A stretch of 64,000 bases of DNA, taken from Sipunculus nudus (taxonomy: Eukaryota; Annelida; Sipuncula; Golfingiida; Sipunculidae). The notes under the pieces were generated by a model. The model was not told where the DNA came from. It made no database searches and worked only from the letters and a program-made list of their open reading frames with translations. Below are positions 35,365 through 47,002 of this stretch, piece by piece. Within the stretch, counting starts at the first letter, position 1; every line of letters starts with the position of its first letter. Where the stretch lies: assembly GCA_026874595.1 (NCBI GenBank), contig CM049308.1, forward strand, positions 25,384,367 through 25,448,366, written 5' to 3'. The translations under genes were made by a program, and so were the position numbers.

Positions 35365-36105
35365 GTTACATTTAGAACTTTCACAACAAACTTTTGTGAC
35401 AGATATTTCTTTTATTACATGTAGTTTTTTTAGATACAAATCACCGAAGTAATGATTTTGAACAAGCTTTATTATTGAAGCACCAAAAATTAGGGCGTAT
35501 TTCTTCTTCCATTTCTTGTCATGTGCAGTTTTCTCCTGTGAAGGTTTTGGATGTTTCTAGTCTTAATATCCCCCTTTTGCCTGTCGGATCTTCACCTGAA
35601 GGCTTCATCTTATATATACATTTGTTAAGCACGAGTCTCTACTGTTGAATAGGGTCAGGTAGGCATGTCAGCTGCTGTGTTGCTGCTATAAGGAAATCAT
35701 CAGAGATATCCTCATCAGGAAAGATACTATTCTTGGAATTTGCAGTGCATTCTCTTTTATCTTGTGTTAAGTAACATTTTAATTTTTCTGTAGCTTGGGC
35801 TTCTCATGAAAGTGAGACTAACTTGAAGACCTGTAACTCTGGATTTTAATTCTTTTTTCAAATCTTTCTCCATTATTCAAAAGAAATGTCTTACTGACTG
35901 GAATGTTCTGACATTTGTTCAGTTTTGTCATTCATGAAAACCAGAGTGTCGTTCAGTTCTACAAGCTCCTCACATTTTTCTGGTATGCAATCTTTTCTGG
36001 CTAAATATGAGATAAGCAACCGGCTAGAGTTTATATATGCATGAAAGTTCTTCATTTGCTCTTCTAAATCAGGTTTTATGTATGCCATCTTGTCCTGTGG
36101 AAGAC
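35365..36105 (-). pseudogene. Possible broken gene, minus strand
   Basis: On the minus strand a good acceptor (TCTGTCTTCCACAG) at about 36086-36099 precedes an exon-like frame whose ATG is near 36079. The frame runs about 65 codons to a TAA at 35891-35893, with a GTAAGA donor-like site overlapping its end. It has several amphipathic helices and looks superficially like the first half of a death-fold (CARD-like) domain; this is a weak inference. Downstream, further open segments lie in other frames: about 35650-35815, ending in a TAG, and about 35370-35545. Either introns or frameshifts separate them. I could not establish a family or a single consistent model. Confidence 0.3.
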
Positions 36106-36929
36106 AGAAAAAATCAGAAATACATATTAAAAATGAAAAAAACACAATGGATTCTGTTTACTGTTCAACAACATTAAAAATTATGTGAAATTGACACAAT
36201 AATCACATCCATTCATTTTTAATAATATTTGTATTATTTATCTATAAAATTATGCAGAACATTGAAGAATAAAAACATTTTACATATAAAAGAAAGTATA
36301 TAACATTAAATTCACAATTATAGATAAAAGTCTATTTATTTGTAAATAAAAAATCCGCTCAGTAGTCTGTGCAAAGGTAAAATTGCAGAGACGGATAGAA
36401 TCATTGCCCTAAAGAAAGAATAAAGAACTTGTATAGAATATTGATTTACTCTGGTGATGACCTAGACATGCTGATAGAAATTCCTGCAAAAGGAACTCCT
36501 GTGCAAGTTCATGAAGGCAAAACAGAAGACATCATGAAGGTATAATAGTTGTTGTACAGTTCCTTCCAAATTACAGTTAAAACTGAATGCCAGCGCAGTG
36601 CCTAAGTTGCTTGTCAGTCAAATTAAGTGAGTCATCAAAACATAGAAGTGTTATTGAATTCTGAAAAATATGTGTCACAAATATCAAAAGGTAAATACTT
36701 AAAAAGAGTCATAAATTGATGCTTTTCACCAAATTAGAACTAAATCCAATGAATATTCTGGATACTACAACGCTAACAATCACATCTTGAAAAAAAGGTC
36801 AAGATCACAGTACCAGGAAAAATGTTGTAACCCCTGTAATATAAGAATATGATATAATGTTGATAAATGGCAGTGTGTCAGAGATACAAAGTTTTCAAAT
36901 GTGTGGACGCGAACACGGATAAAGACGCT
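36106..36929. other. Mostly non-coding; one exon-like fragment
   Basis: A short plus-strand frame at about 36428-36541 ends at a GTATAA donor-like site and reads like a domain fragment (it contains MLIEIPAKGTPVQVHEGK). No neighbouring exons were found, so it stays unassigned. Confidence 0.3.
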
Positions 36930-37240
36930 TACTCCCGTCAGAGTAGTTCAACCGGAAGAAAACGTGAACTCGATTTGTAACTGGTCATCATCCAAACACA
37001 AACCGAAAATCAGGTCAATATCTTCAGGCATTGCAAAAGAAAGTCTGTACAAGAGCATTTAACATGATATTTTCTATTTACATGAAATTTTCTGTGTCAG
37101 AAGCCGTCATACTAAAAATAGATCAGCCGGGACGAAACGCAAACTCGATCTGTAACTGGTCCTCATCCATCCAGATCACACATAAAAAATCAGGCCAGTT
37201 ATTGGAGGCATTGCGAAAAAAAGTACGTTGGAGGCGTTGA
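36930..37240 (+). repeat. Two further ~180-bp satellite monomers
   Basis: Copies of the CTCGAT(T/C)TGTAACTGGTC and CAGGCATTGC blocks at about 36968 and 37144, spaced as in the 0.8-2.5-kb array and in the same orientation. The family is therefore dispersed as well as tandem. Confidence 0.88.
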
Positions 37241-37484
37241 AACAAGGTCGCATGTGTGAACCTCTATTGCATAAAAACATTGCGGATTTGCAATCCGAAA
37301 TTCGCAAGTCATTTTAAGCAAAGTTGTAGACATAATTAATACATTTTTGTTTATGAAGTAAAGTGAAAAGAAGTTTAATAATTTTTCGCATATAACGCAT
37401 TAATTTCCCATACATAAGGCATGTTAGCCAGGAAGACAGACATTGATTTGATCTTTGGTGTGACACAGGCCGTCTTCGAAACTC

Positions 37485-37860
37485 TTTAAAGGGGCCCAAA
37501 CACATAAAGCATGTTGAGTCAACACGAAAAATAGCTTCTTTCCTTTAAAATAAATCTGTACCTGCCAAAATATTGTCTTGAAACCGTTTGCTTACTTCTG
37601 AAAACGAGTGTTAAAAACTGTAGACCGGGCGCGATCGCAAGGTGTCAACATAAACAAAGTGCTTGAGGCTGCAACACGGAGCCACAATACGTGTCAATCA
37701 GGAGATGCCTTGACTAATTTGGCCAAAAAAAATATAATACATGTTCCCGCTGGCTGAAATAGCGCTGGTAGGAAACTTTTGAATAAAGCAAAACTGAACT
37801 GACAGTGTCAAAGAATATATATAGTATTGCTCCTGATTATGTCTCTTTAATCTACCAAAA
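37485..37860 (+). repeat. Dispersed repeat B, 37-kb copy
   Basis: Matches 58131-58640 at high identity: GCATGTTGAGTCAACACG, GACCGGGCGC, GGAGATGCCTTGAC, AACTGACAGTGTCAAAGAAT and CTCCTGATTATGTCTCTTTA are all shared. It lacks about 150 bp present at about 58409-58557, with the join at GCGCTGGTAGG. Strong similarity implies recent dispersal. No coding capacity is seen. Confidence 0.85.
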
Positions 37861-39691
37861 TTGATAATGCTGAATGAGAATTCTTTCCTTCAAGTCCCTT
37901 TTTTCCCCTCCTGAAGGGTATCTAGGCATATCGAAAAAAAAAGAATTAATTAAAATACAAAATGGAGACTGCTGCTTTAGTCTGGTACAGAGCATATGAT
38001 TCAAGGCAGGAATAACGTGACGTCACTGATTTGAGCTCCCACTGATATTGAATGCTCTACAAGCTTAATTGGAAGGCCGTGCCCCACGGCCATGAACCAG
38101 TTACAAAGAGTGAGACATTTACTAGTTCGTCGGTTTTTTTATACTCAGCTGCATGGATGATTAAACATCTAGGCAATTGATTGACTTAGGCAATTGATAA
38201 AATGACAGTAACTTATTTGTAAGTCTATTGTTTCACATGTCTTCATTATTGAAAAAAACAGGCATTGACATACTATTACAAGCTACTATTGAGTAATATT
38301 TATTCCTAATTCTTCTTTCTAGCTCATTCATGAAGAAAACTGATGAAATAATAAAATACACAGGATGAGTAACCAGAATCATATAGTTGATATATACACA
38401 TTATTATAACATAATGATATTCGCATACTATTTTACAACTCATATGACAACATTCTTGCTTAGAACCTGAGTACCAAGTACTAGGACTAAGTCAAATGGA
38501 AGCTTTTGATTAAATGAAACATTAAAATGTATGATAATATGTGAAATTTATGATGAAGAAAGGTAAAGGATAAACAGAGTAACATACAGTTTTTGATATT
38601 AAATACCTGATTAACATAAGCTTAAGCAAGTTAAAAAGGCTTGGGTTTAATCAAAATACCGACTGTGTTTGTTAATTTATATGTGTTTGCCAAGTACATT
38701 CTTTGAGTAGAGCCAAACCTTTATGGCTTGGTATGTTGAGCAGTTAATTTTTCCAACCGTAGTGGACTAAGCATAGTAAACCCCCCCCCCCCCCCCCCGG
38801 ATCCCATATTGTCATGTAAAGAATGTTATTTTGCCATTTAAATAGGCTCTAATATCAATGCGTAAAATATGTTATTAATAAAAAAAATTGTGACTGTTTC
38901 CTCAAATATTAATGAAGTGTCTTTCAAAAATAACTCAAAAAGATGATAAATAAATTGCATGATTCATTTGTTTCCCTGTTAATGAAATGATCCTATCTCC
39001 ATGCAGATTTCGAGGAATCAAACCAGGAAATTAAAATTCATTAAAAATTTTAGAGTGAAATAACCAGCGGCGGATCCAAAGGAAGGGGGGGGGGGCTCTC
39101 AGAGACGTTTGTTCCAATAAGTATTTTTTGGATCAAACACTTTTACATGTTTTTTGTTTGTGAAATAAGAATATTCTGTTATTTTAGAGCTAAATTGCTT
39201 CGAAATTGCTTAGATTTCCCCGCACTCTGGTAGTGGAACACAACGCCCACTCCTACTCCCAAAGTACAAAAGGAAATTTCGTGCCTTAGACGGTATAATT
39301 TATGCGTGTGGTTTATTTCTGTTTCTAGTAGAAATAATCTTGTAATGATATGAGATGTTAATATACTAATATATTACTCTACAAAAAAAAAACGAAGCCA
39401 AATCTTCGGACGCTTCTGATTATATGAAACAATAAATTATGCAGTAATATGATGAAAAACATATATACATATTTTGTAACACTAAGGTATCTTCAGTAAA
39501 TGAAATGTCATTTAAATCTTTCTTATTGTATAGCATAAGTATTTTTATTCTTTTTTTACATTCCAGTCAATATGTCAAATAAACTGACTGATATATTTAA
39601 GTCAATTTGTTATGTGCCTGGCAATGTCATTATATTAAGTGAATGAGGAAATTTTTGTATTACAAATTGACTAATTTTACACATTGGCTGT

Positions 39692-39693
<2 letters not shown>
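37861..39693. other. AT-rich non-coding DNA
   Basis: Contains a C run at 38781-38799 followed by GGATCC and a G run at 39084-39095 preceded by CGGCGGATCC. These resemble facing ends of a dispersed repeat. No gene seen. Confidence 0.4.
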
Positions 39694-39745
<52 letters not shown>

Positions 39746-39757
39746 TATATATATATG
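39694..39757. repeat. (AT)n microsatellite
   Basis: An AT dinucleotide run ending in a short GT run, about 150 bp left of the Harbinger element. Confidence 0.96.
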
Positions 39758-40350
39758 TGTGTGTGTGATTAGGTTGAGGGGGTACAACTTTTACGGCCGG
39801 ATCGAAAGCATTTTAGCAGCCGTCAATTAAAGCATCTTGTATACTTAAACGATTCCCCGCCAGATGAGCTACTTTCTTAAGAGCGACTGGCAGTTACGCG
39901 ACTTTAAGCCACGGTCACACTGGAGATACGACCAGGTTACGACCTGTGCACGACTGAAAATTTGAGGAATCGCCGGACAATCGTGACAAGAACGTGCCAC
40001 CGATCGCGGATGTCGTGGCTGATCACTGGGTGAAAAATCGGTCGCAGGTGGTTTTTTAACATGTTCAAAATCCAGTTGCGACTGATTTGTAAATTTTGAG
40101 GTCGTAGGAGCAGTCGTGCATGATCGTGCGGCAACTTGTTGCACGATTGGTCATGCCATTGCTCGTGCCACCTCGCGATTGGTGGCACCACTGGTCGTAC
40201 GACCTTGTGATCAGAACTGCGACTTGCCAAGATCTCCCCCGACTTGTGGCACGACCATACGACTGGTCGTGCTATCAGCTCGGCAAACGTTATAAAACTG
40301 TTTTGATCTAAGGCTAAGCTCATTGAGCCGTATTTACCTCTATTGTAAGT

Positions 40351-41625
40351 ATGGATCAGCTGATGCCTCCTTGTAGACTCGAGTTTATGCTGGTTCGGCT
40401 ACAGCTGGAGCAACAACAACAGCTTGGTGCTTTTGCCGCAGCTGCACTTCTGCACCGAAGAAGCCAGCGAAGACAAAGAAGAAAACGTAAGTACTTGGTA
40501 CGCCCATGGATTGAGAGACGACCATTTTACGGGAACTACGAAAACCTTATGCGGGAACTGGAGAGGGAGTCAGAGGGTGATTTCAGGAACTTTATTCGCA
40601 TGGAGCCCCACATGTTTCATGAACTGTTGCTCAGGCTGACACCCAGACTGACGAAGCAGGACACGAATTGCCGACGCCCTCTCGAGCCTGGGCTGAAGCT
40701 GGCGATCACGTTACGTTTTATGTCCAAAGGGAACAGCTACCATAGACTAGCGTACTCTTTCCGGGTGCCCAACAACACCATCTCCGGCTTTGTTAAGGAA
40801 GTTTGTGCTGCTATCACATCCGAATTCAAGGACGAAGTCTTTGATTTCCCAGCCACTCCAGACAGATGGTCGTCAGGTAGCTGCAGGTTTTGGACAGCGC
40901 TGGAACTTCCATCATGCTTGTGGAGCTCTCGACGGCAAACACATTGCAATAAAGGCCCGAAAAAACTCCGGTACACTATTTTACAATTACAAGGGGTTCT
41001 TCTCCATTGTGCTTCTAGGGTTGATTCGAAGTACAGGTTGCTGTGGGCAAATGTTGGCAGTAACGGATCTTGTTCAGACAGTGGAATCTTCAACAGTTCT
41101 ACTCTTAAGACCTCCCTTGAAAATGGTGACATCGGATTCCCGGCAGCTGAACCGCTACCTAACGATGACTTCGACATTCCCTACTTCACCATCGGGGATG
41201 ACGCATTCGCCCTACAAACCTGGATGATGAAGCCTTTTGGACATCGGAACCTGAGTTTGCAGGAACGCATTTTTAACTACCGACTGTCCCGTGGCCGCAG
41301 AGTAGTGGAGAACGCTTTTGGGATCCTAGCCCACCGCTGGAGGTGTCTCCTATCGACCATGCAGCAAGAACATGAGACTGTCTGTGAGATCACTTGTGCG
41401 TGCCTCTGCCTGCACAACCCTATGCGAATGAGGTACCCCGGACTGCAGAACCCTGACCTTGACCATGAGGGGGACGACCATCAGATTATCCCTGGTGCTT
41501 GGAGGAATGAGGCTGTGCTCCAGGACGTACAACGCGTACAAGGCGGTAACCGTGCCACGCGGCAGGGAAAGGCTGTCCGAGTCTATCTGAAGCACTACTA
41601 CAATATCATTGGCAGTGTTCCATAG
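40351..41625 (+). pseudogene. HARBI1-like transposase, frame-broken
   Basis: A 424-codon open frame of the DDE_Tnp_4 (Harbinger nuclease) family. The N-terminal part (residues about 45-175) matches the family's helical region, with PWIERRPFYGNYENL and ITLRFMSKGNSYHRLAYSFRV. The second and third acidic residues are visible in IGDDAFAL and VVENAFGILAHRWR. The first one, in the conserved LDGKH motif, is not in this frame. It lies in the next frame, within an open stretch of about 40870-41020. One extra base near 40870 (in TGGTCGTCAG) and one lost base near 41020 (in CTAGGGTTGAT) explain this. The frame stays open by chance across about 50 garbled residues. Product, if made, should be inactive. 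An intron is unlikely because the skipped stretch itself encodes family sequence. Otherwise length and order are normal. Confidence 0.88.
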
Positions 41626-42283
41626 CCACAGGATATGATTTGAACTTTGACTCTAATATTTGGACTTTTTAAATGTACGTGCATGATATATAATCTATGC
41701 TCGAAAATTTGAATATTGCAATGATAAATATAATATATGGTACAACATGGAAGTTATGGAACCATCTTATATTGGAATTTTAAGATACAAGTCTATAGTT
41801 TTACGTGCAGCAGTTACTATACACCGTAATATTACATAAAATGAACACCGTCATAACACGCACACGTTTTGAAACAGTTTTCTTTATTTGCTAGGTGTAA
41901 TAACTGAATGAAAGTATTAAATTGCAACATACACATTGAAGATCATTTATATTTTGCAGAAATTATTTGTTAAACTAAAATGTGTGTTAACCGATTATCC
42001 AGGAATTTATTAACAATTATACAGACAGTTTAGGCTCATGCTGGTATATCAAGTACAGTGAAACACGAAGTTTATATAAAATAATTTGCGTAAACATATT
42101 ATTCGCCTAAAGAACTAGTACATTTGTAAACGGTCCACGCACATCCTGCGGCATCCATCCTGAAATCTAGAATGTGTTCGGAAGACACACATACACGCAC
42201 AAGGAAAGAGAAAGAGTCAAATATTCGGCTTACTATTATATCAAAGTTATGATTTAATTTCCCCTTTGTACTCTCTACCTTAC

Positions 42284-42327
<44 letters not shown>

Positions 42328-42699
42328 GTTTTTTTCTTAAACTGGTTTGTCATGCACATTTTTAAAAGCGTGAAACGATATGTTCATACCACACACGGTC
42401 AGTCATTTATATTAAGACAGATTGATATAGATTTCAAAATAAAAATAGAAATAAAGATAAAATGCAAAATAAGGACCATACCCTGAAATAATGTTGTGAT
42501 AGAAAAATTTCCATGTAATACTGTGTTTCTAAAAAATTATAATGAAACTGACTTTTTATTGTTCTGGACCCATAATTTCAGAAATTTTATTAACATATGA
42601 TATATATATACATATATATATATATATAAATTGAAATATTTTAATTATAATACAAAAAAAGCAATATGAAACTGTCTTCATGAAAAATTTAAATGGTCA
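41626..42699. other. Harbinger interior without genes; (CT)n run
   Basis: Non-coding part of the transposon between its two converging genes. A CT dinucleotide run lies at about 42286-42324 and a short AT run at 42600-42628. Confidence 0.6.
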
Positions 42700-43430
42700 T
42701 GATAGAAAGGCAATACATACAAACAATTTATACAAATAATTTCAGGATATTTATTAAACTTTTCATGTAAATATTTTTTTAAATTTGTAATTAAAATGAC
42801 AAAAATACAAAATATTATTGTCTTCATAAAAAATAAATGGTCATCATGAAAAGGCAATACATGCAAACAAAGACATACAAAGGAAACAAATATGCAAACT
42901 AAACGTGGTCCAAAATCCCAATCACTGCTAGAGATCCTTAATATTGAATTTCATATCAATTATAATATTAAATTTTCTATTGTTGTATATCCATACGTTC
43001 AGAATATATATTAAACTTATCATGTAAATATTTTTAAAATATGTAATTACAATTACAAAAATACAAAATATAATCGTCTTCATAAAAACTTTAAATGGTC
43101 ATCATGAAAAGGCAATACATGCAAACAAAGACATACAAAGGAAACAAATATGCAAACTAAAAGAAGTCCAAAATCCCAATCACTGCTAGAGATCCTTAAT
43201 ATTGTGTTTCATATCAATTATAATATTAAATTTTCTATTGTTGTATATCCATACGTTCAGAATATATATTAAACTTATCATGTAAATATCTTTAAAAATA
43301 TGTAATTACAATTACAAAAATACAAAATATAATCGTCTTCATAAAAACTTTAAATGGTCATCATGAAAACGCAATACATGCAAACAAAGACATACAAAGG
43401 AAACAAATATGCAAACTAAAAGAAGTCCCA
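42700..43430. repeat. ~258-bp tandem repeat inside the Harbinger
   Basis: The phrase GCAATACATGCAAACAAAG followed by ACATACAAAGGAAACAAAT recurs at about 42855, 43111 and 43371, with a partial earlier copy near 42709. The last two full copies are nearly identical, so the expansion is younger than the transposon genes around it. It ends just beyond the 3' end of the MADF gene. Confidence 0.88.
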
Positions 43431-43466
43431 AACACTAGGAGGGATCCTTTGTCATCAAACAGGTTC

Positions 43467-44701
43467 TTAATCATCTTCATTGCCTTGCAGGATCTGTGTG
43501 CTGCGGACAACCTGAGCTCTAAGTTCGGCGGTCGTGGAAGGGGTAAGTGGCGTGTGTAACGGGGGGGGGGGGGGGGGGGGGGGCCTGAACGGCGACTGGC
43601 TGAATCCACTCAGGTTTAGGGGGGATCCACAATGCAGTGGTGCTGGGGTTGACTGGTCGAGCTGGGGAAAGCCCAGGGCATGGGTCCAGTCAGGGGTCTG
43701 GTTCATGGTGGGGGCGTGCCAGTCGGACTGTGGAGCGGAATAAGGACGAGGCGGCATCCCCTGATGTGTGCTAATCGTTCGTAGCATGGCAGTTTGTACG
43801 GTCGGAACTTGGGCCTGGGCCGCAGCCATGTCACGGTAGCGCATTACGGTGCTGAAGACCTCTTTCTGGAAGCAACGAAAAAGCTCATCAGGAAGACACT
43901 CTGTTTCAGCTGTTATCCACTGGGAGAAGGCTACCTTGGGATTTTTGCTGGAGCGCAACACCCCATCAACCTGCTGGCAGAAGCGCTGGGTCCCCGAAGC
44001 CTGCTCCACCAGTTTAAGCAAGGCGTTGTCTATAGCAGCTGGCTGCCGGCGTTTCCGCTTAGAAAAACATGAGCTGGCCTGTGAGGTGCTAGGACCCTCC
44101 TCTCTAAATTGTCTGACGTAGACGGCGCAGCGAAGTCGGCATCTGATACGAGTTCATCGTCTTCCGTCCCTGGAGCTGAAGCAGGGACTGTCCCAAGCTG
44201 CTTTGTGGCCGTTCTAACCGCAATGTGGGACTTCAGGAACTCAAAGTTCTTCAGGTTCCATCGCTGCCTGTCTGTAAGCTTTGACGGTGCCTGCCTATTC
44301 TTCTTCTTTTTAAGTCTGCCGTACATCGTCCGTTGTTACTTCCACCACACAGCTATTTGTTCAGCACTCATTCCCAGCTCCTTGGCCTTATCTTCGAGCA
44401 ATCTGTTTTTCTTTTGCCGGTTTTTAAAATTAGCAGTGCTTTGGTCATAAAGTAGTGGATGCTCGGCAAACCACTCACACAGGGCCTGCTCCACAGATGC
44501 CTCGAGCTCTGGGCTCTTCTTCTTTTGTAGGGCCATGTCTTCCGCTGAGTCAGCACTCTCAGAGGCATCTGTTTCCTGCACAGATTCAGGCTGCGGATCA
44601 TCTTCTGCCATTGGTGCCGTGTAGATTTCTGCTAGCACCGCGGTGTCTAAAATAAGCTGTTTTCGGCCTTTGCCACGTCCTTTTCCTTTTCGTGGAGACA
44701 T
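43467..44701 (-). pseudogene. Harbinger MADF/Myb-like accessory protein, broken
   Basis: The minus-strand frame starts at 44701 with a basic Gly/Lys-rich leader and an acidic stretch. It then enters a MADF-type three-helix DNA-binding domain (ALCEWFAEHPLLYD, FKNRQKK, WW). A TAA at 44336-44338 interrupts it; the same frame resumes at once (YGRLKKKK, LTDRQRW, RTATKQLGTV), so this is a nonsense mutation, not an intron. Near 44100 a frameshift separates this from the C-terminal part (43467-44060), which has an RKRRQPA-like basic patch and later a run of eight prolines encoded by the G run at 43561-43583. In live Harbingers this protein brings the transposase to the nucleus and the subterminal DNA (family knowledge). 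Two breaks make this copy non-functional. Confidence 0.85.
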
Positions 44702-45103
44702 ATCACTGTACTTTCTTTACGAGATCTAGTGAACGAATGTTTAGGGCTGATATCGGGCCCAGGAATGCATATCAATACGATCGGTGGCACGTACAGTTGA
44801 ACGACTAGTCGCAGGTCATTACGACAAGTCCTACGATTAGTCGCTGGTCAATAAGACTGATCGTCAATCGATATTAATCGCAACGACTTGTCGCACGACC
44901 GATCTTGCGACCGATCGTCACTAGTTCTGGTTGATCGTGCAACCGAGCGTGCCACCAGTCGTACGATTACCTACCACCAGTATCAAGTACTCACGACCAT
45001 TTTAGAATCAGGAAAAATTTGTGGAGACTGGTCGTGCAAACTACCTGATCGTCGGTCAATCGCACGATTAAACAGTCGTACGATTCAGTGTGACCGTGGC
45101 TTA

Positions 45104-46012
45104 CGGTGAGCGACTTTCACATGCGGGACATTCCAGTTGGACAACATGCCATATGAACGACAATCTATGATAATAAATGTGGACTTACATTTCGTTCTGG
45201 TTACAATAATTTATTTTGTATCACATGAAGGCTTCCACATGTAATCCAATACGGTACGCACGGTACGGTGGGATCAAACCCTTTACATTTTGAGCGACAT
45301 GGTTCGGTCAAACACAAGTGTAGTTTCTCACTCATTAAGGTAGATAACGCTGCAAACAGTAAAGTGTTAATAAAGAATAAAAATTCAAGATACGCAGAAC
45401 TGACATCCATACGTGTTTTAGCAATGATGTAATAATATCATCATACTGTTTGCTTAGTTATGAATAAATATTCTAAATCTACATTGTTTCATTCATTTAT
45501 ATGTTTAGTTTACCTTGTTTGATGGGTTTACCTTATACATTCGCTTCCTTTTGTATTGTAAATACGAAGTACACCAGGACGTATGTCTATAAATCTGATG
45601 GGATACACAAGGGCAATAAACAGAATGAATATATATTGATGTCTAGTTGATTTATTGTTATATTGAAGTCAGTATCTTCAGAAAAAAAATACTTAAGATG
45701 TTAAGTTAAGATGTTTTCTTACATTAATTCTTACATTTAATAATAATATTAATCGTGTTCTTAACCCTTCAAACAATGTGGCTTTAATTACTGATTAAGA
45801 ACGTAAGATGAAACATTCTTTGTCATCGTGTCTGCGATATTTAATCTGGTCGTTTTAGTAACGTCGGGAATACGTGTCATAAATGTTTGCTCTTACTTTA
45901 ATGGTAACGTGTTAACAACATTTCTGTTAAACGTTCTTTGCACATAAAAATGGGGGTTTATTTAGGGATTTTAAATGTAAGAAAACATCAGATTGCACAT
46001 TTTTTGTCGTCG
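45104..46012. other. Non-coding spacer
   Basis: No gene or repeat recognised. Confidence 0.4.
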
Positions 46013-47002
46013 TTTTTAGCTCAGGTGAAAGTAATCTGAACTTTAGCGACCCCTCTCTGTCTGTTGTCCGGCCGTCCGTTATCAAGGTCCAGATCCTAAC
46101 CATTGGATCTAGGATCTACTTACTAAACACCCAGAGAGGTCCTTGAAACATCTGCCTGTATATTTTGCTCAACCCTACCTTTGAACAGTACATAGGTTTA
46201 TGATATGAGTAATTAAATATTTTTATCGATTACAGTCCTTTTGTGAATACTGTGTTGAGTTTCATATTCGAGAGGTTAAAATTTCGCGATTTCCAATGTT
46301 TCAGGGTTTCGCGAGGGTTCTATTCGAAAGCAGTCCGTGAATTAATTATTCAGATACTGGAACTTTTGTTTCAAATTTTTAAATATTCTGGGTAGTACTT
46401 AGGAGCCCCATAGCTCGGAGGATATGAGTAACAGAGACCTAAATTCAGATTTCCAAGGACATTTTTCATGGACCTCCCATGATTGAAGTTGGAAGATTAG
46501 AGGTCCAGCGGTTACGATTTATGCCTGGTTAACGGACGATTGCTTCTTTGAAGGTCTCAAAATAGAGAAGACAAGGGAAAAGTTGACCTGTGAGCAGATC
46601 TAGTATGTCCCCGTCTGATGTGGGATTATATGGAAAAAAAGTTGTGAATACATGTATGAAAAATTGATATGGGTCAATGTCACACACGGGATTACATTTG
46701 TGACCTTGAAAACTACAAGAAGGGTATCCATAATCAATCTTGTCCTAGCCCTTCATTGGGTACGTCATTGCTGCAAGTTTGGTGACTGTGCCAGTAATTC
46801 TTTTTGAGTTATTGCGAAAACATCATTTTAGCATTATCACTGCTGTGAGCTTGAAAAATGCGTCGAGGTTATTCATGTTCGAGCTTGACCTAGCCCGTGA
46901 TAAGGTGCATCAATGCTGCAAGTTGATGACTGTATCTCTAATTCTTTTTGAGTTATTGTGTTAACATATGTGTGACGGACTTTCAGTCAGCTGAGCTAAA
47001 AA
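46013..47002. mobile_element. Possible 990-bp element with TTTTTAGCTCAG ends
   Basis: TTTTTAGCTCAGGTGA at 46013-46028 is matched in inverse orientation by TCAGCTGAGCTAAAAA at 46987-47002 (15 of 16). Inside is the dispersed core GAGACCTAAATTCAGATTTC and GGTCCAGCGGTTACGATTT (about 46430-46525), also found at 62.8 and 63.1 kb, where the 63.1-kb copy ends in CAGTCAGCTGAGCCAAAAA. A GTCCGGCCGTCCGTT phrase follows the left end. Two direct repeats around TCTAATTCTTTTTGAGTTATT lie at about 46795 and 46935. No transposase frame and no clear target duplication were seen. Confidence 0.55.

Larger units (their letters stand above)
39905..45103. mobile_element. Full-length PIF/Harbinger DNA transposon
   Basis: The terminal inverted repeat TAAGCCACGGTCACACT (39905-39921) is matched perfectly by AGTGTGACCGTGGCTTA (45087-45103). 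Inside both ends, for about 300-400 bp, the DNA is packed with GTCGTACGA, TCGTGCGAC and CGACCGATCG-like words: subterminal repeats of the kind bound by transposase (inference). The element has the standard two-gene Harbinger layout, a HARBI1-like nuclease on the plus strand (40351-41625) and a MADF/Myb-like DNA-binding protein on the minus strand (43467-44701), converging. Harbingers duplicate TWA; here TAA and TTA are part of or next to the inverted repeat, and no separate clean target duplication is evident. Both genes are broken, so this copy is dead unless complemented. Confidence 0.9.

Noticed and set aside
40737-41177. 146-codon minus-strand ORF within the Harbinger transposase
   Set aside because: Antisense shadow of the transposase; no family match.
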